NCBI RefSeq assembly: GCF_016863635.1
Contig: NZ_BOPG01000116.1
Coordinates: 1-44,744, forward strand
Length of the DNA stretch: 44,744 nt
Direction: 5' to 3'
DNA from: Virgisporangium aurantiacum
GTDB lineage: Bacteria; Actinomycetota; Actinomycetes; Mycobacteriales; Micromonosporaceae
Shown here: positions 1-10,239 of the stretch, one piece after another
How the letters are laid out: every line of letters starts with the position of its first letter
Numbering within the stretch: position 1 is the first letter of the stretch
Notes under the pieces: model-generated
What the model saw: the letters and a program-made list of their open reading frames with translations, nothing else
What the model was told of the DNA's origin: nothing
Database searches by the model: none
Made by a program: the position numbers and the translations under genes

Positions 1-178
1 CCTCGGCGAATGCACCGTCGGCCAGGGCCGCCAGCGTCTGCGCATTGCACTCCCCCACCCATCCCAACGCACGGGGCGAGTCCACGTCCTCCAGCCACAG
101 GTACGGGTCCTCGGCACCCTCGTCCGGCACAGCCACCTCCACTCGGCCACCCGCTGTCGACGTCACCGCACCGTCCAT
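1..178 (-). CDS. Prolyl oligopeptidase (S9 family), N-terminal fragment cut by window edge
   Basis: The minus strand reads into the window edge. About 59 codons are visible, containing EDPYLWLEDVDSPRALGWV and then NAQTLAALADGAF, the typical N-terminus of S9A prolyl oligopeptidases (DPYrWLEDvdsp..laWv..qN). These serine peptidases cut short peptides after proline; the propeller and catalytic domain lie outside the window. The chosen start is the ATG at 178. The frame stays open upstream as far as about 278, with a GTG near 272, so a longer form is possible. No strong ribosome binding site is visible at either start. Confidence 0.75.
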   Translation of the reverse strand, partial: MDGAVTSTAGGRVEVAVPDEGAEDPYLWLEDVDSPRALGWVGECNAQTLAALADGAFAE

Positions 179-766
179 TCTCGATACCCGCACCACGCTG
201 GTGATGACCCGTCCGATGGCCAACGGGTCGATGCCCGCGCGATCTCGAGCCAGCCGGTCGACCGGGGCCACAACCAATTAGATCATCTCGATGTGACTCG
301 GTGTCGTCGCCGAACTGCGCCTGGATGTGCTAACCCTGTGGAGGAACGAGGCGGCCCTGACCACCGTTCCCCGACGCGTCGCGACAGCCGCAGAGCTCCT
401 GGGAACGAAGCTGTTTCTCCACTTCCGCGCGACGCCGGACGACTCAGGTTGTTACCTGTGTACTCGGCAGCGAGGAGTCAGCCGAGAGGTAGCGGCCGAA
501 CGCGAAAGCCAGCTCGCACAGGTGCTCATCTGGATCAGGCCACAACGAGATCCGCCGAGAGCGCCGACCTCGGTTGGAAAATGGTTCGTGTCTGGCCTCG
601 GACACCGGTTTTGGTGGAATCCCGCGGCAACCAGGCATTCGGCCGGTTGGTGGGGACTACCGGACAACCGACCCGCATTTCCGCTGCTGTGGACCGAGGG
701 GCTGCGGCCCGCCGGGCGAGTTGACTTTGCCGTTCTTCCGGCTTCCTGCCTGCGGCCCGGTCGACG
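179..766. other. Gene-poor stretch with a dispersed repeat
   Basis: No convincing gene was found on either strand; open frames here have no recognisable protein and no good ribosome binding site. The only structure noted is one copy of a repeat at 546-605 that recurs near 33.6 kb. The stretch leads into the AbrB-like/integrase pair and may be recombination debris. Confidence 0.5.
546..605. repeat. Dispersed ~60-bp repeat, copy 1
   Basis: This 60-bp stretch matches 33612-33670 with about 8 differences and one gap. It includes a 21-bp identical core (571-591) centred on TTGGAAAATGG. On the minus strand both copies read related peptides (NHFPT-V-AL-GSR). It could be an end of a mobile element or a conserved coding remnant. 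No flanking inverted repeats were recognised. Confidence 0.7.
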
Positions 767-1282
767 ATGAGCCGCATGGGCCAGTCTCCGGAGCCGGCCG
801 CCGCCCGTCCTGAGCAGCTGATCGGGGCGCTGATCCCTCCTGCGACGCGCCGTTTCGCGCCGCTGGCGCCTCTGGATCTACCGGTACTCCCCCGCCTCGA
901 CCTGCCGGCCGACGCCCCGTTTGAGTCGTTCCTGCTCGACGTGGCCCGCCTGGATGCCTCCGGGCGGTTCTCCGCGCGGTCGCTGCTGACAACCTTGGCG
1001 TGGTCACCGGGACATCGTGTCGACCTTCGGGTCGGCACCGACGTGGTCGTGATCAGCTCGTGTGTGGACGGCCGGCAGGCGGTCGGCGGCCGTGGGGAGC
1101 TGACCCTGCCAGTCTCGGCCCGGGCGCTCGCCGGACTCGACCGCGAGGGGTGGATCGTGTTGGTCGCCATCCCCGCTCGCGGCGCCCTGATCGTGCACCC
1201 GCCCGCGCTGATCGCCCGCCTGCTGACCGATTACTACGGCCGCCAGCCAGGCCCCGACGGCCGCATCCACGGCGATGACTGA
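767..1282 (+). CDS. AbrB/SpoVT-like protein paired with integrase
   Basis: A 171-residue protein. Residues ~90-155 have the swapped-hairpin AbrB-like pattern: RVGTDVVVISS, then GRGELTLPVSARALAGL, then VLVAIPARGALIVHPPALI. Similar small proteins precede tyrosine recombinases in many actinomycete genomes; whether they bind DNA or control the element is not established. The stop overlaps the integrase start by 8 bases, implying translational coupling. The N-terminal ~50 residues are proline- and alanine-rich and unrecognised. No strong ribosome binding site supports the ATG at 767, so the start is uncertain. The gene is intact although its partner is broken. Confidence 0.65.
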   Translation: MSRMGQSPEPAAARPEQLIGALIPPATRRFAPLAPLDLPVLPRLDLPADAPFESFLLDVARLDASGRFSARSLLTTLAWSPGHRVDLRVGTDVVVISSCVDGRQAVGGRGELTLPVSARALAGLDREGWIVLVAIPARGALIVHPPALIARLLTDYYGRQPGPDGRIHGDD

Positions 1283-1857
1283 CCCCGACCGCGTCGCGCA
1301 GGCGCGAGCCCTGCTCGCGCAACTCGGCGTGACTCTCGCCGACCTACACACCGCCGACCGACACTCCGTCGAGGCAACCCGAATTGAGATGCCGACGGTC
1401 GCGGAGTATCTGCCGCGGGTGGTCGCTGCGGCCGGGCCCGGCGCCGCACGGACCTACGGCAACTACTGGGCCCGGATGGTGGCACTCTGGGGCGACAGAC
1501 CCCTCGACACGATTGCCGCACCGACATCGAGGCGCTGCACCGCGAAGCCGTCGCCAAGGCGGTACCGCGCCGCAACGGCCGCGGCGGACGACACGCCGGC
1601 GAACACGTCATCGCCGCCCGAGCCTTCTTCGTCCGAGCCATCGCCGACGGACTCATCGCCCCCTCGGCGAGTCCGGCCCATCGGATCACCAAGCCACGAC
1701 GGCTACCCAACACCCGCCGCGCCCTGACACCCCGCGAACTGGCCGACATCAACGACGTCGCCCGAACCAGCGGCAACGACCCCATCCTCGACGCGATCCT
1801 GCTACGGCTGCACACCGAGACCGCCTGCCGCCGCGGCGGCGCCCTCGCCCTACGCAG
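1275..1857 (+). pseudogene. Tyrosine recombinase (phage/ICE integrase), frameshifted and 3'-truncated
   Basis: The N-terminal core-binding domain is readable from the ATG: TVAEYLPRVVAAAGPGAAR, then TYGNYWARMVALWGDRPLD. After about 1520 the homology moves to another frame (TDIEALHREAVAKAVPRR, AARAFFVRAIADGLIAPS, RALTPRELADINDVART). It reaches the first catalytic arginine block, HTETACRRGGALALR, and stops abruptly near 1856. The H-x-x-R and tyrosine motifs are absent, so it cannot be active. Sequence beyond 1856 is unrelated, which marks a rearrangement junction about 40 bases from the end of the toxin-immunity module. It formed a coupled pair with the upstream AbrB-like gene. Confidence 0.8.
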
Positions 1858-1896
1858 TCACCAGAACGATGTCCCCTCGTCTCCGGGTTACACCGT

Positions 1897-2424
1897 TCAT
1901 GACTCTGCCTTCCTCGTCCATGCGATGAATTTCATGAGCCGCCTGACGTTGTCTCCGGGAATCAGATTCGTCTCCCTGTTCCCTTTGTAGGCGGCGTCGG
2001 CCACGGTTGAGGCTGCATCGCGATCTTGAGGGCCTATCAGTTCCAGGACCGCCGTGGTGCAGGGCGATCGCACCATGACCGGTAGATCGGTGTCCGCCAA
2101 TTGTTCTGGCCCGGGGTTGCCCATATAGTCAAGCCATTGACGCCACAGCCGCTTGGCCGAGTGTTTCACCGCCGCCCCGGTTGCCGCGGCTCTAATGAGT
2201 TCGAGAGTCCTGTTGACCAGCTGTTCCCCGGGGCCGAACACTCGTTCGCCATACATGGTCCGTATGTCGTCGATGCAGAGGCTGAGGCAGCCCAGGTAGG
2301 CCGGGTAGGGCAACTTCCGCAACCGGGCAACGAGGTCCCGCCTGAGAGCCCTCCCGTCGACAGCCAGGATGACATCGAGGGGCAGTCCGTCGATTTGGTC
2401 TTCGGGTACATCGTCAGGTATCAC
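1897..2424 (-). CDS. Probable immunity protein for the Rhs toxin
   Basis: A 175-residue cytoplasmic-looking protein with no signal peptide or membrane segment. I do not recognise its family. It begins with an acidic patch (DDVPEDQIDGLPLDVI) and is predicted to be largely helical (LRRDLVARLRKLPYPAYLG; LVNRTLELIRAAATG). The start is a GTG at 2424 with a GAAGGG ribosome binding site about 6-7 bases upstream. It lies 53 bases downstream of the toxin stop on the same strand, the standard position for a cognate immunity gene in polymorphic toxin loci. The immunity role is inferred from position only. Confidence 0.55.
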   Translation of the reverse strand: MIPDDVPEDQIDGLPLDVILAVDGRALRRDLVARLRKLPYPAYLGCLSLCIDDIRTMYGERVFGPGEQLVNRTLELIRAAATGAAVKHSAKRLWRQWLDYMGNPGPEQLADTDLPVMVRSPCTTAVLELIGPQDRDAASTVADAAYKGNRETNLIPGDNVRRLMKFIAWTRKAES

Positions 2425-2477
2425 GAACGGCCCTTCGTGATCAGTCGATACGTGGCTCGTAGTCTACCGGCTGTCCG

Positions 2478-5400
2478 TCACCACTCATGTTGCTGTGGGC
2501 CGCCCATTCCGGGACCTCCTCCCCGAATCTGGGGCTGCCGGGCCTGGGCCAACGAGTCACCGGCGTTGAAGCCGTACCGGAACCAGGTCAGGACGGCGTT
2601 CATCCCGTTGATGCTCCGTTTTGGCAGGTCTTTCGCCTTCTCTTCCTTCCTGATATCCGACCTGGTGCTGCGTACCCACTGGGGTGTGAACATCCGGTCG
2701 CCCTCGAATCCGCGGCCGCCAGGCTCGATCTGTGGGCCGGTACCGTCCTTTCGAAACGCGAAGTACGTCAGGTTCTCCGCACAGGTGTCGCTACAGGACT
2801 CGTTCGACACCACAGCACCGAACACTTTGACCGACTTCTTGGCTTGTTCCATGTCAAATCGCCACTGCTTCGCGACCCCCTCGGCGTGGTTGTCTTTGTC
2901 GTCGGGATTCTTCGGTCCGTCATTCGCCACGTAGACCGTAACGCCCATCGCCTGAAGCTCGTCGATGAGGTCTTCTGGGATACTAAAAGACGCGAAAACA
3001 ACAACCTGTAGTTCGCCGTCGACTTCGACCTTCGCGACCACGGCGGCGAAGTCCATGTGGGCATTCCCTCCCTTCTTCGAGGCATATTTGTCGACCGCTT
3101 CGATCGCCTCCATATACTTACGTTGCTGCCAGTCCTTCAGAAGGAGGTTGCCGAGTTTGCCCTTCAACTTGCTCTTGTACGGGTTCTCGTCATCGCTGCC
3201 CCAGTGAGGTGTGTAACTCGTGGTCACGCCGCAGCCGCCGGCGCACGGGTCTCCGCCGCCGGGCACGGAGTAGTGGCAGTCCTCGCCGTCGGGTTTCTTA
3301 CAGATCGGGGCGAGTCCGTCGGGGTCTGAGTCGGTGACGGGGTTGCTGTTGGCGTAGGTGTAGCCGTTCCAATGCCCGGGATCATTCAAGTCCATGACCG
3401 GGTCGACGGAGATGAACCGGCCTGTGGCGGGCTCGTACTCGCGTGCCCCGAGGTGTACCAGGCCCGTAGGATCGTTGACGCCGTTGACGAAGCCTCTGGT
3501 GGTGGGCCATCCAGCAGCGGGCCCGCGGGCGTTGCCGTACGGGTCGGTCTTGCGTCGGGTCACGGCAAGAGTCGCCGGGTTGATGGCCGCCTGGCCGGTG
3601 CCGTGGTGATCGGCGGCGGTCCAGGTCAGCCCGCCGTTAGTGGTGCGGACGGCGACGCCGTAGTGGCGGGTGCAGGTGATCCCGGCGGTAGTCCTCCGCA
3701 GCTCGAAGCCCTCGAGATATAGCGTGGTGACGGATCCGGGTTCGTAGGCCAGCAGCCGCTGCCCGTCGGGGGTGTAGACGTAGCTGGTGGTGCCGCTGCT
3801 GTCGGTAACGGAGGCGAGGTGGCCTTCCTCGTCCCACGTCAGAGCCTGGCCGGCTTTGCCGGCGATGTTGCGGGTGGTGGTGTTGCCGGTGGCGTCGTAA
3901 CCGTACGTGTCACTGCCCGGGTTTACCCCGGTGATGGTGACTCCGGTGGCGGCATGGGGCCGCACCGATGTGGGCCCGGAGGCCGGGTAGGCGTAGGTTC
4001 GGATGGTATTCCCGGCCGCGGTGTGGACGGTGTCCTGGGTGCGGTTGCCGATGGCGTTGTGCTGGTAACTGGTCCAGTAAGGGTCGGGGCCGCCCACGAT
4101 TGCCTGGGTGGGGGCGGCCTGGCAGGTGGCGGCAGTGGTGGTCCAGGCTTCGGCGAGTCGGCGGAGCGCGTCGTATTTGAAGCACTGGTTCGACACCGTC
4201 GTGCCACTGTTGTTGACCTCGTTGATGTTCTTGACGTTGCCCGCCGCGTCGTAGCCGTACTGCTCGATCAGCTGTGGCACCCATGTGCCGGGGCTTGTCT
4301 GGTTCTCGGTGGACACCCGGTTCTCGGTGAGCCGACCGGTGGCCGGGTCGATGGCGTTGTCGAGCTGGACGCGTTTGGTGCCGACGCCGAGGGTGAGTCC
4401 GGTAACAACACCCAGGTTGGTGTACGTGGTGTTCGAGATGTAGGTGTCGATGCCGGCCATGGTCAAGGGGTAGCCGGCGTTGTCGTAGGTGTGGGTGATC
4501 GTCTCGGCCGGCAGCGACCCGCCGGCGGGCAGGGTCTGGGTGGCGAGGTTGCCGTCCGGTGTGTAGCTGGTCGACGTCGTCCATGGGCCTGCGAGACTGC
4601 CCATCGACGACGGCAGGCTGACCTTTCTGGTAAGGGGCCGGTAGGCGTCGTCGACGTCTGTAACCTCGCTGCTGTACGCCTCCAGGACACCGGACGAGTT
4701 GGGGTGCCAGCGGGTAGATCGGACCGGTTGGCCTTTGACGCTGCCTCCGCTAGCCAGCGTGTCGTACCCCCAGGTGGCACGTTTCGTTCCGGTGCCGACC
4801 GCCCCCTGCCAGAGTTCTGTCCTGCGGCCAAGGTCGTCGTACCGGTAGGACAGCACGATGTCGCGAGCGTCCTTGGTCGTGGCGAGATCGCCGGCGGCGG
4901 TGTAGGTCATCTCGGTGGCGCCCCGGTCCGGGTCGGTGGTTGCCGTGACCCGCCCGCCGAAGTCGTAGGTGCTGGCCCAGGTGTTTCCGGCGGGGTCCGT
5001 GACTTGGGCCATACGGCCGAGCCGGTCGTAGCCGTAGCCGGTGGTCTGGTATGGGTCGGCCGTGGTGGCGCCGAGGTGCTGACGTAGTTCGGTGGTGCGC
5101 CCGTGCGCGTCGACCAGGGTGGTGGTGGGGATACCGCCGGCGGGTGGGGTGACTGTGGTCCGGTCACCGTCGTAGCCTGTGATGGTCTGCCACTTCATCG
5201 TGTTGAGCGACCACAGCTGGTCGTTGATGACCCGCTCTTGCTGATCGAACACTTTGCGGTTCTGGGTCGCAATGTTGGTGTCGGCGAAGGCGACGAGCGT
5301 GGCGTCCGGTGCGGCGGAGTTCCAGAACGTCGAGGCCTTCACCGCTAGGCCGCGGCTGTCGTAGGCGGTATCGGTGATGATCCGTCCGCCGTTGGCCTGG

Positions 5401-8400
5401 GGCGCGGGTTGCTGCGTCTGACGTAGGCGGAGCCGTCCGTCGAACAGGTCGTAGGAGACAATTTGATTGCCGTTGGGCCCGAGCATCTTGGTGGTGATGC
5501 TGTTCCCACCAGCGGTACCGGCCAGCGTGTAGACGTATTCAGCGGTAGGGGTGCCCGAAGTTGGGCGCCCGAGACCCCACACCTTCACCAGCCGACCGAG
5601 CGGATCGTACCGGACAGTGATGGCTCGACCGTTGGCGTCGACAACGGCGGTCGGCGCGCCACGACGCGGCTCGACGGTACTGGTCGTGGTATGGCCCAGC
5701 GCGTTGGTCGCGACCATCTGCGTCGCCGGGAGGACTGTCGCGGGCGTGTAGGCAACGGTCGAGGTCTTACCGCGGGCGTCCTTGGCGGAGACAGGCCTGC
5801 CGTAGATGTCATAGCCGGCCTGCGTGGTCGCCCACACATCCGGCCCGGTCGACACCAGGCTCTCCGCCTTCGTCGCCAGGCCCTGGGTCGGCGGCGCGCC
5901 GTGGGTGGCCTGTCCGTCGTAGTAGGTGCGGCTACGGGCCAGCAGGCTGCCGCTGGCACAGTTGGTGCCGGCCCGGGTCGTCGCCTCGGATGGCATCGCG
6001 ATGAGGTAGTCGGTGGTGTTCATCGCGTAGGTGGTGCGGCTACAGGTGTCGTCGTCAATGGTGGCGGTGTCGCCGAGGTCCGCCTGGTCGGTGGTCAGGT
6101 TGTAGTTGTTCTCGTAGACGGTCTGGGTTTCGGTGACCCGCCAACTGTTGGTGGCGTTGATTTTCGTGCGGGTGATGGTGGCTGGTTCGCGCAGGTAGTA
6201 GGCGGTGATGTTGCCGCCCTGGTAGGTACGGGTCCGGACCGATGTCACCGCGGTGGTCACGTTGTGTAGGACCGAGCCGGTGATGACACCGTTCTCGATG
6301 GTCATCTCTTCCCGCGTTTGGCCGGCGAGTGGGAGGACGTCAGTGAAGACGTTGCCCTGGCTGTCACTGATGGTGGCGGTGCGGGTGTCGTCGCCAGCGT
6401 CGGTGCGGTCGCCGTTCAGACCGCGGAAGTAGCGTCGGGCTGATTCGGTCCGGGTACCGGTGGTGTCGCCGTGGATGGTGCTGACGGTGGAGTAGCCGCG
6501 GAACACGGTCCACGACCGTTTGCCTACCGGTACGGTTTCGGTGTTGTCGTGGCCCCAGAGCACGTTTGTCGAGGAGCCCTGGGTGGAGTAGGAGTAGTTC
6601 CACACCTCGTCGGGGGATCCGCCGGTGAGGTCTCGGACGGTGACGGCGGACACGGTGTACTTGTGGAACCATGCCCAGCCGGTCGACCCGTTCAGCGTGA
6701 AGTACTGGGGGAAGCAGCGTTTCGGGTTGTTGTCCGGGTCGGCAGCGTCGACGCGGTGCAGTCGCCGGCGTTGTAGGTGACGGTGGTTCGGGAGCCGGCG
6801 TTGTCGAGGAGGTACCCGAGCCGGAACTTGCGCAGCGGCGGCACCCCGTTGCCGGCGTCGTGGTCGACGCGGTTGTCGCGCAGGTCGCCCCAGAACTCCA
6901 GGGTCGGTTCGGACGTGGTGTTGGCGCCGTCGACACCGGTGCGGGTGAGCGTGGACAGCCACAGGGACGAGGTGGTGCCGTCGGTTGTGCCGGGGTAGGA
7001 GTGGACCAGGTCGTACCGGTCGACGTCCTGGTAGGCGCCGGCGTCGTTGTTCCACACCTTGGTGGTGATGAGGTCCAGGCCGTACGGCGTGAAGAACGTC
7101 GGCGAGGTGTGTGGGCAGCTCGTCGCCGCCTGGGCGCAAAACTGGTCCCAGGGCACGTCGACCTGGCAGCCGTTGGGGTTGCAGCGGTTGTCGGTGGTGA
7201 ACTCCACCCGCATCTGCCCGGACGAGCCGGGGGCGTCGGTGGCGCGGTAGCCGTACTCGATCGCCTGCGGGACCGCGTTGTACTCGTAGTAGGTGACCGC
7301 CTGACCGTTGTTCCGGGAATAGGACGCGGCGGACTTGTTGTAGAAGATGCGCATGCTGTTGCCGCGCGCGTCGACAACGAAGTCGAGGTTCCACTTGTAC
7401 ACCTGCCAGCAGAACGCGTTGGCTTAGGTGGCGTTGTAACACGGCTCGCCCGCGTTGTTGCCGTAAACCGGCACGACCTGAGCGGCCTTCGTGTCCCGGT
7501 CGTTGACGATCCCGGCCCGTTTGGACTGGCCGAAGTAGTACTGGGTGCCATCGAGCGTGGTCACCTTCCAGTACTCACCGAAGGTGGAGTTGTTCGGCGT
7601 ACCGGTAAGCTGCTCGATCTTCCACCCGGAGTCGGTCTCAGCCCGCCAAATCCCACTGCCGTCGTCGCGGACCAGCCGCGTCGACGTCCCATTCAGCGTG
7701 AGCGTTGGTACGTCGGACAACTCGCCGCCGCCGGACATCCAACACAGGTCCCCCTTCGGCGTACCGTCATCGGAACACGACGCGTACGAGCGCTCGATCG
7801 ATCCCAACGACAGGTCCCACCCGGTGCCGACCCACGACGCCTGCGAATTCGTGGCGATCGTCATCGTGTCCACCGACGCCGACGAATAGGTCAGCTTCAC
7901 ATCCGGCGTCGGCCCGCCCAGCGAGGGCGGCACCGTGATCGGGACGCTGGTGGAGAACCCGCCAGCCTGTTCACCGGCCGCCCACGAAAACGACGGCGAC
8001 AACGGCGTCTTCGTGAAGTCCCCCGCCGAGGACGACCCGCCCGACATCACCGCGAACACCGGATCCCCGGACCCGACCGCCCGCTCACCCGCATCTCCGG
8101 CCTGCGGGTCAGAGTCGTGCGGGTCGGAGGCGGATCCGGAGCCGATGTCGAATCCGTCGATGGAGACGACCTTCTCCGTCTCCAGGTTGCGGGCACCCGG
8201 AATCGGAGTCACCTGCCGGCACTGCGGCAACTCCGGGGTGTCCTGCACACATCGGGGCAGGCTCACCAACCGCAACCGGGCACCGAAGTCGGCACCGAAC
8301 ACGTGCTCAAACGTCGAGTAGTCCACATCCAGTGCCACCCGGCCCGCCCCGGCCCGGTCGTCGGCGCGGGACACCGTGAACACCACTCCGGGGATGCCGA

Positions 8401-8952
8401 TCGCCTCGGCCGCGGCCCGGTCCCACACCTTCACCCGCACCTGCGATGGCGGCGGCGCCAACTGCGACCGCAACTCGCCCGGCGTCCGCGCCTCCTCCTC
8501 CGGCGCATCCACCCCCGCCCGCACCCGCACGCCAAGACCGCCCGGGCGGGCAACATCCGCCCCCGACGGCGGGACCGCCTTGCCCGCGGCCCCCGCCGCG
8601 CCGGTGTTCACCGGGACAACCCCGACACCACCAGCCGGCCACGTCCGGCCGGTCGCCTTCCACCCCGGCATCGCCGGCGGCGGCTCATTACGGGCCTTGA
8701 CCGGCGACACCGGCACCGACTTCTCACCCGACCCGCCCGACCCCGGACCGCCAGGGGCGGCCTGCGCCAACGGCGGCACCGTCACCACACACCGGCCACC
8801 AACGCCCCCGCCAACGCCGCGATCAACGCCAACCGGCGCCGGCCATGGTGGCGTCGCCGCAGCAGATCCGCATCGCCGGCCACCTGCGGCAGCGGTTGAC
8901 CGCGACGGGTGGAGGCACGACGGGTAGTGGACAGCAACCGGCGCACGGCCAT
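2478..8952 (-). pseudogene. Secreted Rhs/YD-repeat polymorphic toxin with deaminase-like C-terminus; three frame lesions
   Basis: About 2,150 codons. Best start is ATG 8952 with GGAG 7 bases upstream, giving an Arg-rich N-terminus and hydrophobic stretch (LALIAALAGALVAGV), probably a secretion signal. Next is an N-terminal shell region (FSTSVPITVPPSLGGPTPDV), then many YD repeats (YDPLGRL, YGYDAAGN, YDALRRL), then the Rhs core near 3.3-3.5 kb (GLVHLGAREYEPATGRFISV). The last ~275 residues, after DPDG, form a variable toxin domain. It has helix, two strands, HAE (2880-2888), a strand, and CSDTC (2781-2795), the order of zinc nucleoside/nucleic-acid deaminases. Lesions: a one-base loss near 8785 within the signal peptide, an in-frame TAA at 7424-7426, and a one-base loss near 6750. 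Homology resumes immediately after each. It is either recently inactivated or carries sequencing errors; the 3' ~1,400 codons are intact. Confidence 0.85.
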
Positions 8953-9329
8953 CAAGAGACTCCACGGTCCGGAGGGACGTTGCGGAGATCATCGATGAAT
9001 ACATCGACTACGCGCAATAGCTACCCGATCACCCTGCGTGGTTCATGGCGGGATATCCGAAACATTAGATCTGCATTGTTGTGCGTCGATTCGACACCAC
9101 CAGCGGGGTATTGCACCGCCAACCGGCCCGCCGCGCCGTTGACGCCCGGCGACGCTCACGTACCTGCCACAATGTCACGCGCCTGTGCTTCACTAACGGC
9201 GCGCGACCAACGGCGCCCGGCGCGGGTGACCGACCAGAACCGTCACCACTGCGCGAACACGAGCATGGATGTCTCGACCAAGCCATTGCGATACGGTCCG
9301 GCGTTCATCGACCAGGAAGGATGACGGTC
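8953..9329. other. Divergent intergenic region
   Basis: This gap separates the start of the Rhs gene (minus) from the small anchored protein (plus), so it should carry both promoters. It is locally less GC-rich around 9045-9075. No clear -35/-10 pair or operator could be assigned with confidence. Open frames across it look like shadows. Confidence 0.4.
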
Positions 9330-9800
9330 GTGTCCGAGACAAGCTCCGAGCCAAGCTCCGAGACAAGCGAAGCGCCGCCAGCCGAACCCGTCCCTCGCCA
9401 GCCGCACCGGCGGGTTCGACGACGCTCCCTACTCATTGTCAGCATCGTCGCCGCCGTCGCATTCGTCTCGGTCACAGCGACACTCCTACTGGCCAGCGAC
9501 GGATCGCCGCTCGGATCGCCGTTCGCGGACCGGGCACCTGCCGCCGGACTGCGCGCCGGCGACTGCGTGGCGCTGCTCCCAGAAACGGTCGACCACGAGT
9601 TCACGACGGTTGCCGCCATCCCCTGTGCCGCACCCGACGCCAAGTACAGGATGGTCGCCGTACTCACCTCCCATACCCGCCAGCAGGCCCAAGAAGCATG
9701 CCTGCATGAGGTCAGACGGATCGGAAAGCCGCTACAGCTCCTATCCGCTGCACCGCCCGACAAGCGCGGCGACGCCATCTGCGTGGAGACCTTGTCCTGA
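9330..9800 (+). CDS. Membrane-anchored extracellular protein, LppU-like domain
   Basis: 156 residues. A Ser/Glu/Pro-rich cytoplasmic head and an Arg-rich patch precede one membrane helix (SLLIVSIVAAVAFVSVTATL, ~33-52). The exterior domain begins GLRAGDCVALLPE and contains IPCAAPDAKYRMVAVL, three further cysteines, and ends CVETLS. The pattern of GDC, then PC-x-x-P-A-K/Y-x-V, recalls the LppU/SCO3897-type extracytoplasmic domains of actinobacteria; function unknown. The GTG at 9330 is preferred because AGGAAGG (9314-9320) sits 9 bases upstream; the in-frame ATG at 9321 directly abuts that site. It is transcribed away from the toxin gene with no visible partner. Confidence 0.7.
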   Translation: MSETSSEPSSETSEAPPAEPVPRQPHRRVRRRSLLIVSIVAAVAFVSVTATLLLASDGSPLGSPFADRAPAAGLRAGDCVALLPETVDHEFTTVAAIPCAAPDAKYRMVAVLTSHTRQQAQEACLHEVRRIGKPLQLLSAAPPDKRGDAICVETLS

Positions 9801-10239
9801 CCACGGCCGACCGCGCACACCACGATCTCCGAACCAGCCAAAACCACCCGCGCCACACCGCCGGCAAGACGCGGCCCGCGCGGACGACCGGCATCGTTGA
9901 GCCAAACGTTCTACAACGACCTCAACCCGGATCCTCTCGATCGAGTTCCCAACTGGTTGCCGCGCGACGAACCGTCGGACGGCGCGCTGATCCAGCGGAC
10001 GGACGCGGCCGCCGAAACGCCAACGAACACCTCCCCGACCACGGCGCCGCATCCAGCCGAACGTGATCGGCCCGACCTGGCAGTCCACCATCGGGTCGGC
10101 GGACATCCGGGGTGTCAGCCAGTCACGCAGGCCGCCCGGCAGGCGACACCCTGCGTGGTCCTTGACGGCCACGGGTGTCTTTCGTAGTTTGAACCGCATG
10201 CATACCCGTTCCCGGCGGGTGTGCTGTGTTCTACGCTTA
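9801..10239. other. Remnant region without a supported gene
   Basis: Open frames on both strands here have no recognisable product. A minus-strand frame that runs on from the serine recombinase continues far past the likely end of that protein and looks like read-through. Near 10200-10270 two imperfect direct copies of a CGTTCCCrGC-type segment occur (around 10207 and 10246). Confidence 0.4.

Noticed and set aside
6720..7442. Separate gene starting at 7442 for the long Rhs 3' frame
   Set aside because: The first ~230 codons of that frame are an out-of-frame reading; true Rhs sequence enters this frame only after the one-base loss near 6750.
3819..8899. Long plus-strand open frames (for example 3819-5087 and 6860-8899)
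   Set aside because: They are antisense to the Rhs gene, Gly/Val/Arg-rich and without recognisable domains; they reflect GC-rich codon bias of the real gene.
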